Source of the DNA: CAZWAP01 sp964632005
GTDB taxonomy: Bacteria; Planctomycetota; Phycisphaerae; Sedimentisphaerales; Anaerobacaceae
NCBI GenBank assembly: GCA_964632005.1
Contig: CAZWAP010000009.1
Span: 12,351 to 76,350, forward strand
Reading direction: 5' to 3'
Length of the DNA stretch: 64,000 bases
Under the pieces are notes generated by a model that was given only the letters and a program-made list of their open reading frames with translations, did not search any database and had not been told where the DNA came from. The position numbers and the translations under genes were made by a program. Each line of letters starts with the position of its first letter. Position 1 is the stretch's first letter. Below, piece after piece: positions 34,122 to 43,500 of the stretch.

Positions 34122-34955
34122 TTATCTCTTACTTTTTCGTCTCCGAATGATTCTCTTACTGCTCGGCTTGCGCGGATTCCTTGTCTTGCCGCCTTTTGCA
34201 AGCACGCCCGTCGGCGAACAGGGATGCCGCCCTCCGTTTGCTCGACCTTCTCCACCGCCCATCGGGTGGGCAACAGGGTTCATCGCCTTTCCCCGAACGT
34301 GCGGTCTACGGCCCATATGGCGCCTTCGCCCGGCCTTGCCCAGACGCACGTTTTGATGGTCGGGGTTACTCAACCGGCCTATCGTCGCCCGGCACTCCTT
34401 GCGGATCATACGCATCTCGCCGCTCGGCAGGACAATCGTCACCCAATCTCCCTCTTTGGCAACGATCCTCGCTGCGTTCCCCGCCCCCCTCACGAGCTTC
34501 CCCCCCTGACCGGCGATCAGTTCAATGTTGTGAATCTCCATGCCGGAGGGAATCGCCGAAAGCGGCATCGCGTTGCCTGTCTTCGGCTCGCAGGACAGAC
34601 CGCTCTCGACCCGGTCGCCCGTCTTGATGCCCAACGGCGACAGAATGTATCTCTTCTCTCCGTCGGCATAGTGCAACAGGCTGATAAAACAGTTCCTGTT
34701 AGGGTCGTACTCGACGGTCGCAACCGTAGCCGGGACGCCATCCTTGTCGCGTTTGAAATCGATGACGCGATAGATCTTCCGCGCACCGCCGCCCCGAAAG
34801 CGACTGGTAGTAACGCCGTGGTGGTTTCGCCCGCCGTTCTTCTTCAGCCGCTTGCAGAGCGACTTCTCGGGCTTGCACGCGGTCAACTCCGTGTAATCAT
34901 TCACCGAGCTGTTCCTGCGACCTGCGCTTGTCGGTTTGTACACTCGAATGCCCAT
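34122..34955 (-). CDS. rplB: Ribosomal protein uL2
   Basis: A 277-residue core 50S protein. It begins MGIRVYKPTSAGRRNSSV. Near the C-terminus is the catalytic-region signature VAHPMGGGEGRANGGRHP with the conserved His implicated in peptidyl-transferase-centre structure. It ends KSSKR-type basic. Normal length. Confidence 0.97.
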   Translation of the reverse strand: MGIRVYKPTSAGRRNSSVNDYTELTACKPEKSLCKRLKKNGGRNHHGVTTSRFRGGGARKIYRVIDFKRDKDGVPATVATVEYDPNRNCFISLLHYADGEKRYILSPLGIKTGDRVESGLSCEPKTGNAMPLSAIPSGMEIHNIELIAGQGGKLVRGAGNAARIVAKEGDWVTIVLPSGEMRMIRKECRATIGRLSNPDHQNVRLGKAGRRRHMGRRPHVRGKAMNPVAHPMGGGEGRANGGRHPCSPTGVLAKGGKTRNPRKPSSKRIIRRRKSKR

Positions 34956-34986
34956 AAACCTTCACCCCGTCGGACGCGACCGACGC

Positions 34987-35265
34987 TTAGAACAGATCTA
35001 TGTGAAACTCCGGCTTGAGATAAACGACCGCCTTTTTCCAGTTCGATGTCCTGCCGAAGCTCCTGCCCCTGCGGCGATATTTGCCCCTGCGATTGGCTGT
35101 CCTGACCTTATCAACCTTAACGTTGTAAATCCTTTCGATGGCGTTCTTTATCTGGGTCTTGTTGGCCTGGATGTTCACCTCGAAGGAGTATGCACCTCTT
35201 GTGTTGGCCAGGTGCATCCCCTGCTCGGTGATCAACGGCCGAATTATCACGCTATAATCGTCCAC
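34987..35265 (-). CDS. rplW: Ribosomal protein uL23
   Basis: A 92-residue protein: VIIRPLITEQGM at the start, YSFEVNIQANKTQIKNAIERIYNVKVDKV in the middle and WKKAVVYLKPEF at the end. It sits at the tunnel exit where trigger factor and SRP bind. It begins 9 bp after rplD. Confidence 0.96.
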   Translation of the reverse strand: MDDYSVIIRPLITEQGMHLANTRGAYSFEVNIQANKTQIKNAIERIYNVKVDKVRTANRRGKYRRRGRSFGRTSNWKKAVVYLKPEFHIDLF

Positions 35266-35274
35266 AACACCACC

Positions 35275-35913
35275 TTACTGATTCTCTTCCGCCCGATCCT
35301 TTTCCAGAACCGACAGAAACGCCTCCTTGGTAAAAAGCATCTTCTTGTGCCTGCAGATCTCCCCGGCATTCAACTGGGCCACCGGCATAACCGCGATCCG
35401 CGGTAGATTGCTGGCCGACTTGCAGAGATTCCGATCGTACTCCCCGACGGTAACGAGACAGCTGCGGTCAATCTTCAGGTTTTTCAGAACCGCCTGCAAG
35501 TCCTTCGTTCGCGGTTTCCCAAAGGCCAGCCTGTCGACCACAACCACGTTGTTGCTCTGCAGCTTTGCCAGTATGGCCGAGTCCCTGGCCAGCCTCCGCT
35601 GCTTTTTCGGCATCCGTTTTCTGAAGTCCCTGGGCACCTTGGCAAACGTAACCCCACCACCGACGCGCTTGCCAGTGCGGCTGTTGCCAACGCGGGCGTA
35701 CCCGGTACCTTTCTGCCTATACAGTTTTCGGCCGGAGCCGGCCACCATGCTTCTGCCCTTCGTCGCCGCCGTCCCCACGCGGTTATTGGCCTGATACATA
35801 ACAATGGCCTGTTTGAGCAACGCATACCGAACCGAGCCGCCCAGGGCCGACTCATTCACCTCAAGGCTCTCGACCTCCTGGCCATCCTGGTTATATACAG
35901 CCAAATTGATCAT
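35275..35913 (-). CDS. rplD: Ribosomal protein uL4
   Basis: A 212-residue protein with LLKQAIVMYQANNRVGTAATKGRSMVAGSGRKLYRQKGTGYARVG, the extended loop that reaches the exit tunnel. In E. coli uL4 also represses its own S10 operon by attenuation. The long leader before rpsJ at 36979-37403 could be a target, but that is untested here. Confidence 0.96.
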   Translation of the reverse strand: MINLAVYNQDGQEVESLEVNESALGGSVRYALLKQAIVMYQANNRVGTAATKGRSMVAGSGRKLYRQKGTGYARVGNSRTGKRVGGGVTFAKVPRDFRKRMPKKQRRLARDSAILAKLQSNNVVVVDRLAFGKPRTKDLQAVLKNLKIDRSCLVTVGEYDRNLCKSASNLPRIAVMPVAQLNAGEICRHKKMLFTKEAFLSVLEKDRAEENQ

Positions 35914-35934
35914 CGCAAATCATCCACGCAGCAA

Positions 35935-36591
35935 TTACTCGGTCCTCTTGGCGGTGCGGACGATACAGTATCCGCCGGCCGGCCCCGGCACCGAACCTTT
36001 GACCACCAGAAGGTCCCTCTCCTCGTCGATAGAGACCACCTCGTGGTTCTTCGTCGTAACCCGGCGATGGCCCAGGTGACCCGCCATCCGTTTGCCCTTC
36101 TTCGGGCCGCCGCCACCCCCGGCGTTGCTCGCAAAGCTCGAAATCGAACCGGGCGCCCGGTGCTTCCGCTCCGTACCGTGCGAAGCCGGAAAGCCCCCAA
36201 AGCCGTGACGCTTCATCACGCCGGCGAAGCCCTTGCCCTTGCTGGTCCCCACGACATCCACGAACTTGCAGCCCGCAAAGACGCTAACGGTCAGAGACTC
36301 CCCAGGCTTGCATTCCGGCTCAACCTCGTCGGGCAAACGCATTTCCCTGACAAACTTCTTCGGGACGGTGTTGGCCTTCCTCGCACTGCCGAGCTGCGGA
36401 TTCTTTCTTCGAGAAGGCTTGACGTCCTCGAAGCCCAACTGAACAGCGTTGTACCCGTCAGTTTCGGTGGTCTTGACCTGCATTACAACGCACGGCCCAG
36501 CCTGTATTACGGTAACAGGCAGCAGCTCGCCGGACTCGGCGTAAACCTGAGTCATCCCGATCTTTTTGCCCAACAGCATTGCCATAATCAC
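35935..36591 (-). CDS. rplC: Ribosomal protein uL3
   Basis: A 218-residue protein; MLLGKKIGMTQVYAESGEL is the family start, so 36591, 36585 or 36579 may be the true initiation codon. FAGVMKRHGFGGFPASHGTERKHRAPGSI and KKGKRMAGHLGHRRVT are diagnostic. The finger loop reaches the peptidyl transferase centre. Follows rpsJ by 72 bp. Confidence 0.96.
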   Translation of the reverse strand: MIMAMLLGKKIGMTQVYAESGELLPVTVIQAGPCVVMQVKTTETDGYNAVQLGFEDVKPSRRKNPQLGSARKANTVPKKFVREMRLPDEVEPECKPGESLTVSVFAGCKFVDVVGTSKGKGFAGVMKRHGFGGFPASHGTERKHRAPGSISSFASNAGGGGGPKKGKRMAGHLGHRRVTTKNHEVVSIDEERDLLVVKGSVPGPAGGYCIVRTAKRTE

Positions 36592-36663
36592 TTACCCTGC
36601 GACCCACGTCGCGGCTCCAACCACCCCTGCTCAAGGCCGGAACACAACCTGCCAGGCCAAATA

Positions 36664-36978
36664 TCACGCCTTAATCCGAACAAACACCCCAGCAGGCACG
36701 ACCAGGCGATTGAGCACCTCAACGGTCCGCGCATTCGCCTCGTAGATGTCGATCAGCCGTTTGTGAGTCCGAAGCTCGAACTGCTCGCGCGACTTCTTGT
36801 CGATATGAGGACTACGCAAGACCGTGTATCTTTCGATCCTCGTCGGCAGCGGCACCGGACCGCTCACCCGGGCATTGGTCTTTCGCGCGTGCTCAACGAT
36901 CTCACGAGCAGAGGCATCAAGAGCCCTGTGGTCGTAGGCCTCCATTCTAATTCTTATTCTTTCGGTCTCAGTGGCCAT
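36664..36978 (-). CDS. rpsJ: Ribosomal protein uS10 / NusE
   Basis: A 104-residue protein: IRIRMEAYDHRALDASAREIV at the start and GPVPLPTRIERYTVLRSPHIDKKSREQFELRTHKRLI in the middle. It acts in the 30S head and with NusB/NusG in antitermination. It is the first gene after a promoter and ~425-nt leader. Confidence 0.97.
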   Translation of the reverse strand: MATETERIRIRMEAYDHRALDASAREIVEHARKTNARVSGPVPLPTRIERYTVLRSPHIDKKSREQFELRTHKRLIDIYEANARTVEVLNRLVVPAGVFVRIKA

Positions 36979-37238
36979 AGCTTCTTATGGCTTTTCCCCG
37001 CGCTGCTGTCTTCCCCCTGGAGCACCGCCCCACCAACAGCTCGCGCTGTACATATCGTCCGATTCTACCGATCTGAAGCTTCCTGAGAGCTTGAACTCAA
37101 TAAGCCTACCGCCGGACAATGTAAAAAATATACCCTTGCCGTGGCTAATCCGGTATCAGCCAGGCTCTATATACCAATGCTTGATTTCGGCAGGAAAGGC
37201 TTTTGTTAATCCGCCTTCCTTAAGATTCCGGGCTGGGA

Positions 37239-37268
37239 CCGGCTTTTCCAGCCCCCTGGAAAGCCCGG
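37239..37268 (-). promoter_or_regulatory. Stable hairpin in the S10-operon leader
   Basis: As RNA the minus strand reads CCGGGCTTTCCAG, GGGG loop, CTGGAAAAGCCGG: about 12 pairs with one bulge. An alternative 7-bp stem, GGGCTGG/CCAGCCC (37230-37236, 37248-37254), overlaps the same bases and would compete with it. No T run follows, so it is not a simple intrinsic terminator. Candidate target for ribosomal-protein feedback such as uL4. Confidence 0.45.
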
Positions 37269-37410
37269 CGTGGGCCTCCAGCACACCCCAAAGTCTTACT
37301 CAGACTACCAACTAACCATCCCTGACTGTCACATTAGAGAAGATATGCCACAGCCCAACTTACCCACGCAAAGTCTTCCTTGACAATGCTCGCTACGGCT
37401 GAAACCCTGA

Positions 37411-37473
37411 AGTTTAGGCCAACAGCCGACCATTGTCAAGCGAACGCAAAAATTTTTTTGAAAAAAATCAAAA
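37411..37473 (-). promoter_or_regulatory. S10-operon promoter with A/T-tract upstream element
   Basis: TTGACA (37439-37434), a perfect -35 box, is followed after 17 nt by TAAACT (37416-37411). Upstream lies an A/T-only-like tract containing TTTTGATTTTTTTC (37473-37460), starting 20 nt before the -35. The same tract precedes the tuf promoter at 54401. Transcription should begin near 37403. Confidence 0.7.
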
Positions 37474-37486
37474 TTTTTTAAGCCGA

Positions 37487-39562
37487 TCAGATAATTAGTT
37501 CCTGGGTCATCTGCTCAGGTACCTTTTCATAGGCCAGCGGCTCCATAGTAAAGGAACCTCTGCCCCCCGTAGCGCTGCGGATCTCGCTGGAATAGCCGAA
37601 CATCTCCACCAACGGAACCTTGGCGTCGATTACCTGCATATTCCCGTGTACCCGACAGCCCACGATCAGGCCCCTCTTGGCCAGCAGACTCCCCTGGACA
37701 GCCCCGAAACTGGCCTGGGGGACAATAGCCTGCAGCCGCATCACCGGCTCAAGAAGGACTGGACCGGCCTCTTGAAGGGCCTTTTCGACGGCGACCCCGG
37801 CCGCCTGCTCAAAGGCTATGCTCGACGAGTCCACCGAGTGGAAAGAGCCGTCAATCAGCGTAACCTTAACTCCCAAAACAGGATAGCCTGCCAGCACCCC
37901 GCAGCCCAGAGCGTCTCTGGCGCCCCTTTCAACGTCTGGAACGAAGTGCCTCGGCACAGCGTCAGCCGGGGCCTTGCACTCGAACCTAATATCGTTTGCC
38001 CAGTGCCCATCCTCCGTCATAATCGGCTCAAGGACAAGCACGACGTGGCCGTACTGGCCACGCCCCCCTGTCTGACGTACAAACCTGCCTTCGCCCTGTG
38101 CCGGCCGGGTGATGGCCTCCCTGTAGGCTACACGGGGCTTGCCAACCCTGATATTGACCCCTTTTTCCTTGGCCAGCTTGTGCTGGAGCACCTCCAGATG
38201 CAGCTCGCCCATACCGCTGATGATGGTCTGGCCCGTCTCCGGGTCGACTTTGCACTCAAAAGTGGGGTCTTCACGTCTCAACTCTGCCAGCGCATCGGCC
38301 AATTTCGCCTTCTCCGCGGCCGTCCTGGGTTCTATCGACATATTCATAACCGTGGCGGGGAAGCTGATACTGGGCAGCAGCACAGGTCGTCTTGGATCGC
38401 ATATCGTATCGCCGGTCAGCGTCTGCTTGAGCCCCACCACCGCCACAATATCCCCTGCAGAGGCCGAGTCGATAATCTTGCGGTCTTTGGCGTGCATCTC
38501 GAAGATCCGGGTAATGTTTTCCCGCTTGTTGCGATTTGCGTTCAGCACCCGCGTGCCGGATTTCAGCCTGCCCTGATATATGCGGAGGAAGCTCAGGTCC
38601 CCGTGCGCATCGCTGGTGATTTTGAATGCCAGGGCGACCACAGAACCACCAGGGTCGCACTTGATGCGGATTTCCTTGTTCTTATCGGACGGATGGTGCC
38701 CAACCAGGGCAGGCTTGTCCAGAGGTGAGGGCAGGTAGGCAACGACCCCGTCAAGAAGCCTCTGTACACCGATGTATTTCAGGGCCGAGCCCACAAAAAC
38801 CGGATGGAGCGCGCCGGCGAGGGTGCCCTTTCTGACGGCACGGCAGATCATTTCTGCCTCGACCGGCTTGTCGTTCACATAACGGTCCATCAGCTCCTCA
38901 TCGTGCTCGGCCGCCAGCTCGATCATTTCGAGCCTGCGCCGTTCGGCCATCTGCCGCAGCTCCTCGGGAATCTCGGTTTCCTCAAAGACAGCCCCCATTG
39001 CCTCTGCCTTGTAGAAAACAGCCTGCATCGTGACCAGATCGATGACACCCGAGAAGGAATCCTCGGCACCGATGGGAAGCTGAAGGACGGTCGGGTTGGC
39101 AAGGAGCTTATCGCGGATGCTCTCGACGGACATCTCGAAGTCGGCGCCGGTCTTATCCATCTTGTTGACGAAACACAGGCACGGTAACCCGTACTTACGT
39201 CCCTGCCTCCAGACGGTCTCGCTCTGGGCTTGAACACCTTCGCTGCCGTCGAAAACAGCAACTGCGCCGTCAAGAACCCTCAAGGACCTCTCCACTTCGG
39301 CGGTGAAATCAATGTGCCCCGGCGTGTCGATGAGATTGATTTCAAAGCCCTTCCAGGGGCACTTGGTAGCGGCTGAAGTGATGGTAATGCCCCTTTTCTG
39401 CTCCTCCTCCATATAATCCATTACGGCGGTGCCCTCGTGGACCTCGCCCATTTTGTGGGTCTTGCCCGTATAGTAGAGTATGCGCTCGGTGACCGTGGTT
39501 TTCCCGGCATCGATATGAGCCATTATCCCGATGTTGCGGAGTTTTTCCAAGTTAACGGCCAT
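37487..39562 (-). CDS. fusA: Elongation factor G
   Basis: A 691-residue translocase GTPase. G1 AHIDAGKTTVTERIL (~15), G2/switch I EEEQKRGITITSAAT (~53), G3 DTPGHIDF (~79), G4 NKMDKTG (~133). Domains II-V follow, with EF-G domain IV motif GRGQYGHV and later ARDALGCGVLAGYPVLGVKVTL. Length fits canonical EF-G rather than EF-G2. It stands alone between an intrinsic terminator (upstream, 39624-39668) and the S10 promoter (downstream), so it may have its own promoter in 39563-39623, although none is convincing. EF-Tu is not next to it but at 52771. Confidence 0.97.
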   Translation of the reverse strand: MAVNLEKLRNIGIMAHIDAGKTTVTERILYYTGKTHKMGEVHEGTAVMDYMEEEQKRGITITSAATKCPWKGFEINLIDTPGHIDFTAEVERSLRVLDGAVAVFDGSEGVQAQSETVWRQGRKYGLPCLCFVNKMDKTGADFEMSVESIRDKLLANPTVLQLPIGAEDSFSGVIDLVTMQAVFYKAEAMGAVFEETEIPEELRQMAERRRLEMIELAAEHDEELMDRYVNDKPVEAEMICRAVRKGTLAGALHPVFVGSALKYIGVQRLLDGVVAYLPSPLDKPALVGHHPSDKNKEIRIKCDPGGSVVALAFKITSDAHGDLSFLRIYQGRLKSGTRVLNANRNKRENITRIFEMHAKDRKIIDSASAGDIVAVVGLKQTLTGDTICDPRRPVLLPSISFPATVMNMSIEPRTAAEKAKLADALAELRREDPTFECKVDPETGQTIISGMGELHLEVLQHKLAKEKGVNIRVGKPRVAYREAITRPAQGEGRFVRQTGGRGQYGHVVLVLEPIMTEDGHWANDIRFECKAPADAVPRHFVPDVERGARDALGCGVLAGYPVLGVKVTLIDGSFHSVDSSSIAFEQAAGVAVEKALQEAGPVLLEPVMRLQAIVPQASFGAVQGSLLAKRGLIVGCRVHGNMQVIDAKVPLVEMFGYSSEIRSATGGRGSFTMEPLAYEKVPEQMTQELII

Positions 39563-39623
39563 TATCCCTGTCTCGTGCGTCTGACCGGCGGCCCGCAGGT
39601 CACCGGCAAATCACCAACTTGAT

Positions 39624-39668
39624 AAAAAAACTGCCACGGTCATCATCTCAAAGCGAACCGTGGCAGTT
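39624..39668 (-). terminator. Intrinsic terminator after rpsG
   Basis: On the minus strand AACTGCCACGGT (39668-39657) pairs perfectly over 12 bp with ACCGTGGCAGTT (39640-39629), with a 16-nt loop, and seven T residues follow immediately (39630-39624). It lies 15 bp after the rpsG stop and upstream of fusA. Confidence 0.85.
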
Positions 39669-39682
39669 GTAATCGGCCCCTA

Positions 39683-40156
39683 CTACCAGGCGAAATGGGC
39701 AAACGCCTTATTCGCCTCCGCCATTCGGTGCACATTCTCTCTGGTGGTCATCGCACCACCGTGCCCGTTGTAAGCGTCTATCAGCTCGGATGCGAGTCGT
39801 TCGCACATCGGCTTGCCCTTCTTGCCCCTGGCAGCCTGTAGAATCCACCTGAAAGCAAGAGATTGTTGGCGCTTCGGGCTTACCTGCATAGGGACTTGGT
39901 AACTGGCACCGCCGACACGCTTGCTGCGGACCTCGATCATCGGCTTGACATTGTTCACCGCCTTTTCGAAGACCTCGAGCGGCTGAGCGTCCGCAACCTT
40001 CTTGGCCACTATGTCCATCGCATCGTAGAAGACCCGCTGGGCGGTGCTTTTCTTGCCGTCCCACATCATACAGTTAATAAACTTCGAGACGAGCTTGCTG
40101 TCGTACCTCGGATCAGGCTTTAGCTGCTCACCCGATTTCGTGAATCTTTTTGCCAT
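39683..40156 (-). CDS. rpsG: Ribosomal protein uS7
   Basis: A 157-residue 30S head protein. VSKFINCMMWDGKKSTAQRVFYDAMD is the signature, and YQVPMQVSPKRQQSLAFRWI follows. It ends HRMAEANKAFAHFAW. Normal length. It is 30 bp after rpsL. Confidence 0.97.
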   Translation of the reverse strand: MAKRFTKSGEQLKPDPRYDSKLVSKFINCMMWDGKKSTAQRVFYDAMDIVAKKVADAQPLEVFEKAVNNVKPMIEVRSKRVGGASYQVPMQVSPKRQQSLAFRWILQAARGKKGKPMCERLASELIDAYNGHGGAMTTRENVHRMAEANKAFAHFAW

Positions 40157-40186
40157 ATTCGCGTACCTGGTTTTGACACCCCCGGC

Positions 40187-40555
40187 TTACGTCTTTTTCG
40201 CGCCGTACTTGCTCCTGCCCTGCTTGCGACCCGTAACACCAGCACAGTCAAGAACTCCGCGGATAATGTGGTAGCGGACACCAGGCAGGTCGCGGACCCG
40301 CCCGCCCCGGATCAGAACCGTACTGTGCTCCTGCAGGTTGTGGTCGATGCCGGGGATGTAGGCAGTAACCTCCTTGCCGTTTGTCAGCCTGACACGGGCG
40401 ATCTTCCGCAGAGCCGAATTAGGCTTCTTGGGCGTTTGCGTCCTGACTATCAGGCACACACCGCGTTTTTGCGGCGAACCGCTGATGTCAGAGATGCGCT
40501 TACGACGCTTCGATTTTGCCCTCGGGCGTCTGACTAATTGGTTAATAGTCGGCAT
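40187..40555 (-). CDS. rpsL: Ribosomal protein uS12
   Basis: A 122-residue decoding-site protein. It starts MPTINQLVRRPR. The streptomycin-contact loop TPKKPNSALRK is intact with the two Lys unchanged, and PGVRYH is present near residue 90. It begins 31 bp after rpoC ends, so rpoBC and the str genes are one run. Confidence 0.97.
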   Translation of the reverse strand: MPTINQLVRRPRAKSKRRKRISDISGSPQKRGVCLIVRTQTPKKPNSALRKIARVRLTNGKEVTAYIPGIDHNLQEHSTVLIRGGRVRDLPGVRYHIIRGVLDCAGVTGRKQGRSKYGAKKT

Positions 40556-40591
40556 AATCGCTATCTCTCAATGTACTTTACAACGGACAAC

Positions 40592-43500
40592 TTAATTGAT
40601 GCCCAGCGCTTCCTTGATGGCAGCTTCTTTCTTGGCCTCGGCTTCCTTTGCCTCGATCACTTCGCCGGCCTCAACGAACTCCTTGGGCAGAGGTGCCTCG
40701 ACAAGGTGCTTGACCTTCATATCCAAATAGGGCTTGAAGGCCGTCCCGGCCGGTATAAGGTGCCCAAGTATAACATTTTCTTTCAGGCCGTGCAACTCGT
40801 CGGTCTTGCCGGCCAAGGCCGCCTCCGTAAGGACCTTCGTGGTCTCCTGGAAACTCGCGGCGGCAATGAAGCTCTCGGACCACAACGAGGCCTTGGTAAT
40901 ACCGAGCAGCAGGGTGTGTGCCGTGGCAGGCTTCGCCTTCTTACCTTTGGCAGGCGTCCCCCCGATCATCTCAACCTTCTCGTTCTTGGCCGCAAGTTCT
41001 TTCTTGTCGATGATTTGTCCGACCTCCAGCTCGGTAACGTCCCCGGGGTCAACGATTTTGACGCTGTTGGTCAACCTTTCGTTCTCTTTCCTGAATGCGA
41101 ACTTGTCAACGACCTCGCCGGGCAGGAAAGAGCTGTCCCCCACCGACTCTATCTCGACCTTGCGCATCATCTGGGCACAGATGATTTCGATATGCTTGTC
41201 GTTGATGTTGACGTTCTGGGAGCGATAGACGTTCTGAATCTCCGAAATCAGGTAGCGCTGCAGGGCTTCTTCGCCCTTGATCCGCAGGATGTCGTGGGGC
41301 ACCAGCGGGCCGTCGGACAGGGCGTCGCCGGCCTCGGCAAAGTCGCCGGTATGGACGTTGAGGTGTCTATCCCTGGGGACGTGGTGCTCCTTCTCCATCC
41401 CGCTTTCACTGCGGATGATGATCGTCATCTTCCCTTTGCGCTTATCGCTCCGCAGTTCAACGCGTCCGCTGATTTTGGCCATAGCGGCCGGGTCCTTCGG
41501 CTTTCTGGCCTCGAAAACCTCGGTAACCCTCGGCAGGCCGCCGGTTATATCCTGCGTGCCTCCTGTAGCCCGCGGTTGATGCGCAAGAAGCTGGCCCGCC
41601 TGAACCTTCTGTCCTTCAACCACCTCGATTCTGGCGCCGGCCGGCAGGTAGTGCACGTCAAGTATCTTGCCCTTGTCGTCCTCGATGATGATCTGGGGGT
41701 GCTTATCTCCCTTGTGCTCGATGACGACAGGCTTGCTGACCTGGCCTTTGCGCTCCTCCTCGATGTTGATGGTTTCGCCCTCAATGATGTCAACAAACCC
41801 TATAACACCGCTGACCTCGGCCAGGATGGGGGTGCGGTGCGGGTCCCACCTGAACAGGGGCGTGTTGGCCTTGACGGCCTGGCCGTCCTCAACCAACACA
41901 ACGGCACCGTAGGGCACCTTAAACCTGTCGAGTTCGCGGTCTTTCTCGTCCAGCAGCGCGATTTCCCCGTTTCGCTTGAGGGCGACGACCTCGGTCGAAG
42001 CGTCCCCGCGCTTGACCGAGACGGCGTTAATGTCGCGATACTGCACCTTGCCGTCGTAGGTGGCGTCCTGCTGGCGTTCGAGTATGGCCCTGGAAGCAAC
42101 TCCGCCCGTGTGGAAGGTCCGCAGGGTGAGCTGGGTGCCCGGCTCACCAATGGACTGGGCCGCCACGATTCCGACTGCCGAGCCTTCCTCGACCAATCGG
42201 CCGGTACTCATATCCCAGCCGTAGCACTTCGCACATACGCCGAACGGACTGTCACAGGTCAGCGGGCTCCTGACCCTGATCGCATCCAGGCCCAGGGCTT
42301 CGATCTTGGCGGCGGCTTCAGGGGTGATAACCTCGTTTTCCCGCACAATCATCTCATCGGTTATCGGATTGCGGATATTGTCCCTGGCGGTCCTGCCGAT
42401 GATCAACTGCGACAGAGGCACGTCAACCTGGTCACCCCGGCTGACCACGCTTTTGGTGATGCCCTGAAGTGTCTGGCAGTCACGCTCGATGATGATGACG
42501 TTCTGGGCGACGTCGATAAGCTTGCGGGTGAGATACCCCGAGTTTGCGGTCTTCAGCGCGGTATCTGCCAGACCCTTGCGGGCGCCGTGCGTGGAACTGA
42601 AGTACTCCAGGACGCTCAAACCCTCGCGAAAATTGGATTTGATTGGCGTCTCGATGATCTCTCCGCTGGGCTTGGCCATCAGGGCCCGCATCCCGGCCAA
42701 CTGCTGTATCTGGTCAACGCTCCCTCTGGCACCTGAATCGCTCATAAGGTATATGGGATTGAGGTAGGGCGTGCCGTCGTCGGTTGTATCCTCCTTGAGA
42801 CCCCGCATCATCTCGCTGGTGACGGCCACGCGAGCATTGGTCCAGGCGTCGATCACCTGATTATACCTTTCGCCTTCGGTCAGAACGCCCTCGTTGTAAT
42901 TCTTCTGGATCTTGGCGACCTTTTTCTCGGCCTCTTCGATGATCTGCTGCTTTCTCGCCGGTATCTTCAGGTCAGTCACGCCGAAGCTCAGGCCCGCAAG
43001 CGTCGCATATCTAAAGCCCAGATCTTTTATCCTGTCCAGCAGGTCAACCGTTGCAGCCGAACCGGCAAACTCGAAGCAATCACTAATGACCTGGCTGAGC
43101 TTGTTCTGGGCCATCGTTTCGTTATAGAACGGCATCCCCTCCGGAAGTATGTCATTGAAGATGCACCTTCCGACAGTTGTCTCGATCGTTGCGGGCTTCG
43201 GCTGATCTTGCATCGAGCCCGGCGAGGCTGTCCGATCTGCTGCGATCCTCTTGGCGATGCGGACCTTGATCCTTTCGTGCAATCCAATCTTGCCGGTCTC
43301 ATACGCCATCATCGCCTCAAAGGTGTCTCTAAAGAGAGGGACCTTCGCTTTCTCCGGCTCGGGCGGAAGCGACCGCGGGTCGAAGTACGTTAAATAGTAG
43401 TTGCCCATCACCATATCCTGGGACGGCCCAACCATCGGCGAGCCGTTTGCCGGCGAAAAGATGTTGGCGACGGTCATCATAAGTACGTGGGTCTCGGCCT

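Larger units (their letters stand above)
36979..37486 (-). other. S10-operon leader and fusA-rpsJ intergenic region
   Basis: 508 bp between fusA and rpsJ with no gene. It holds the A/T-tract and promoter (37411-37473), a predicted leader of about 425 nt from ~37403 to rpsJ, and a strong hairpin within the leader (37239-37268). Frames open on the plus strand here have no family-like content. The leader length resembles other S10 operons under attenuation control. Confidence 0.55.

Noticed and set aside
40538..42736. 732-residue plus-strand frame opposite rpoC
   Set aside because: Shadow frame of rpoC; Leu/Asp/Val-biased composition with no motifs.
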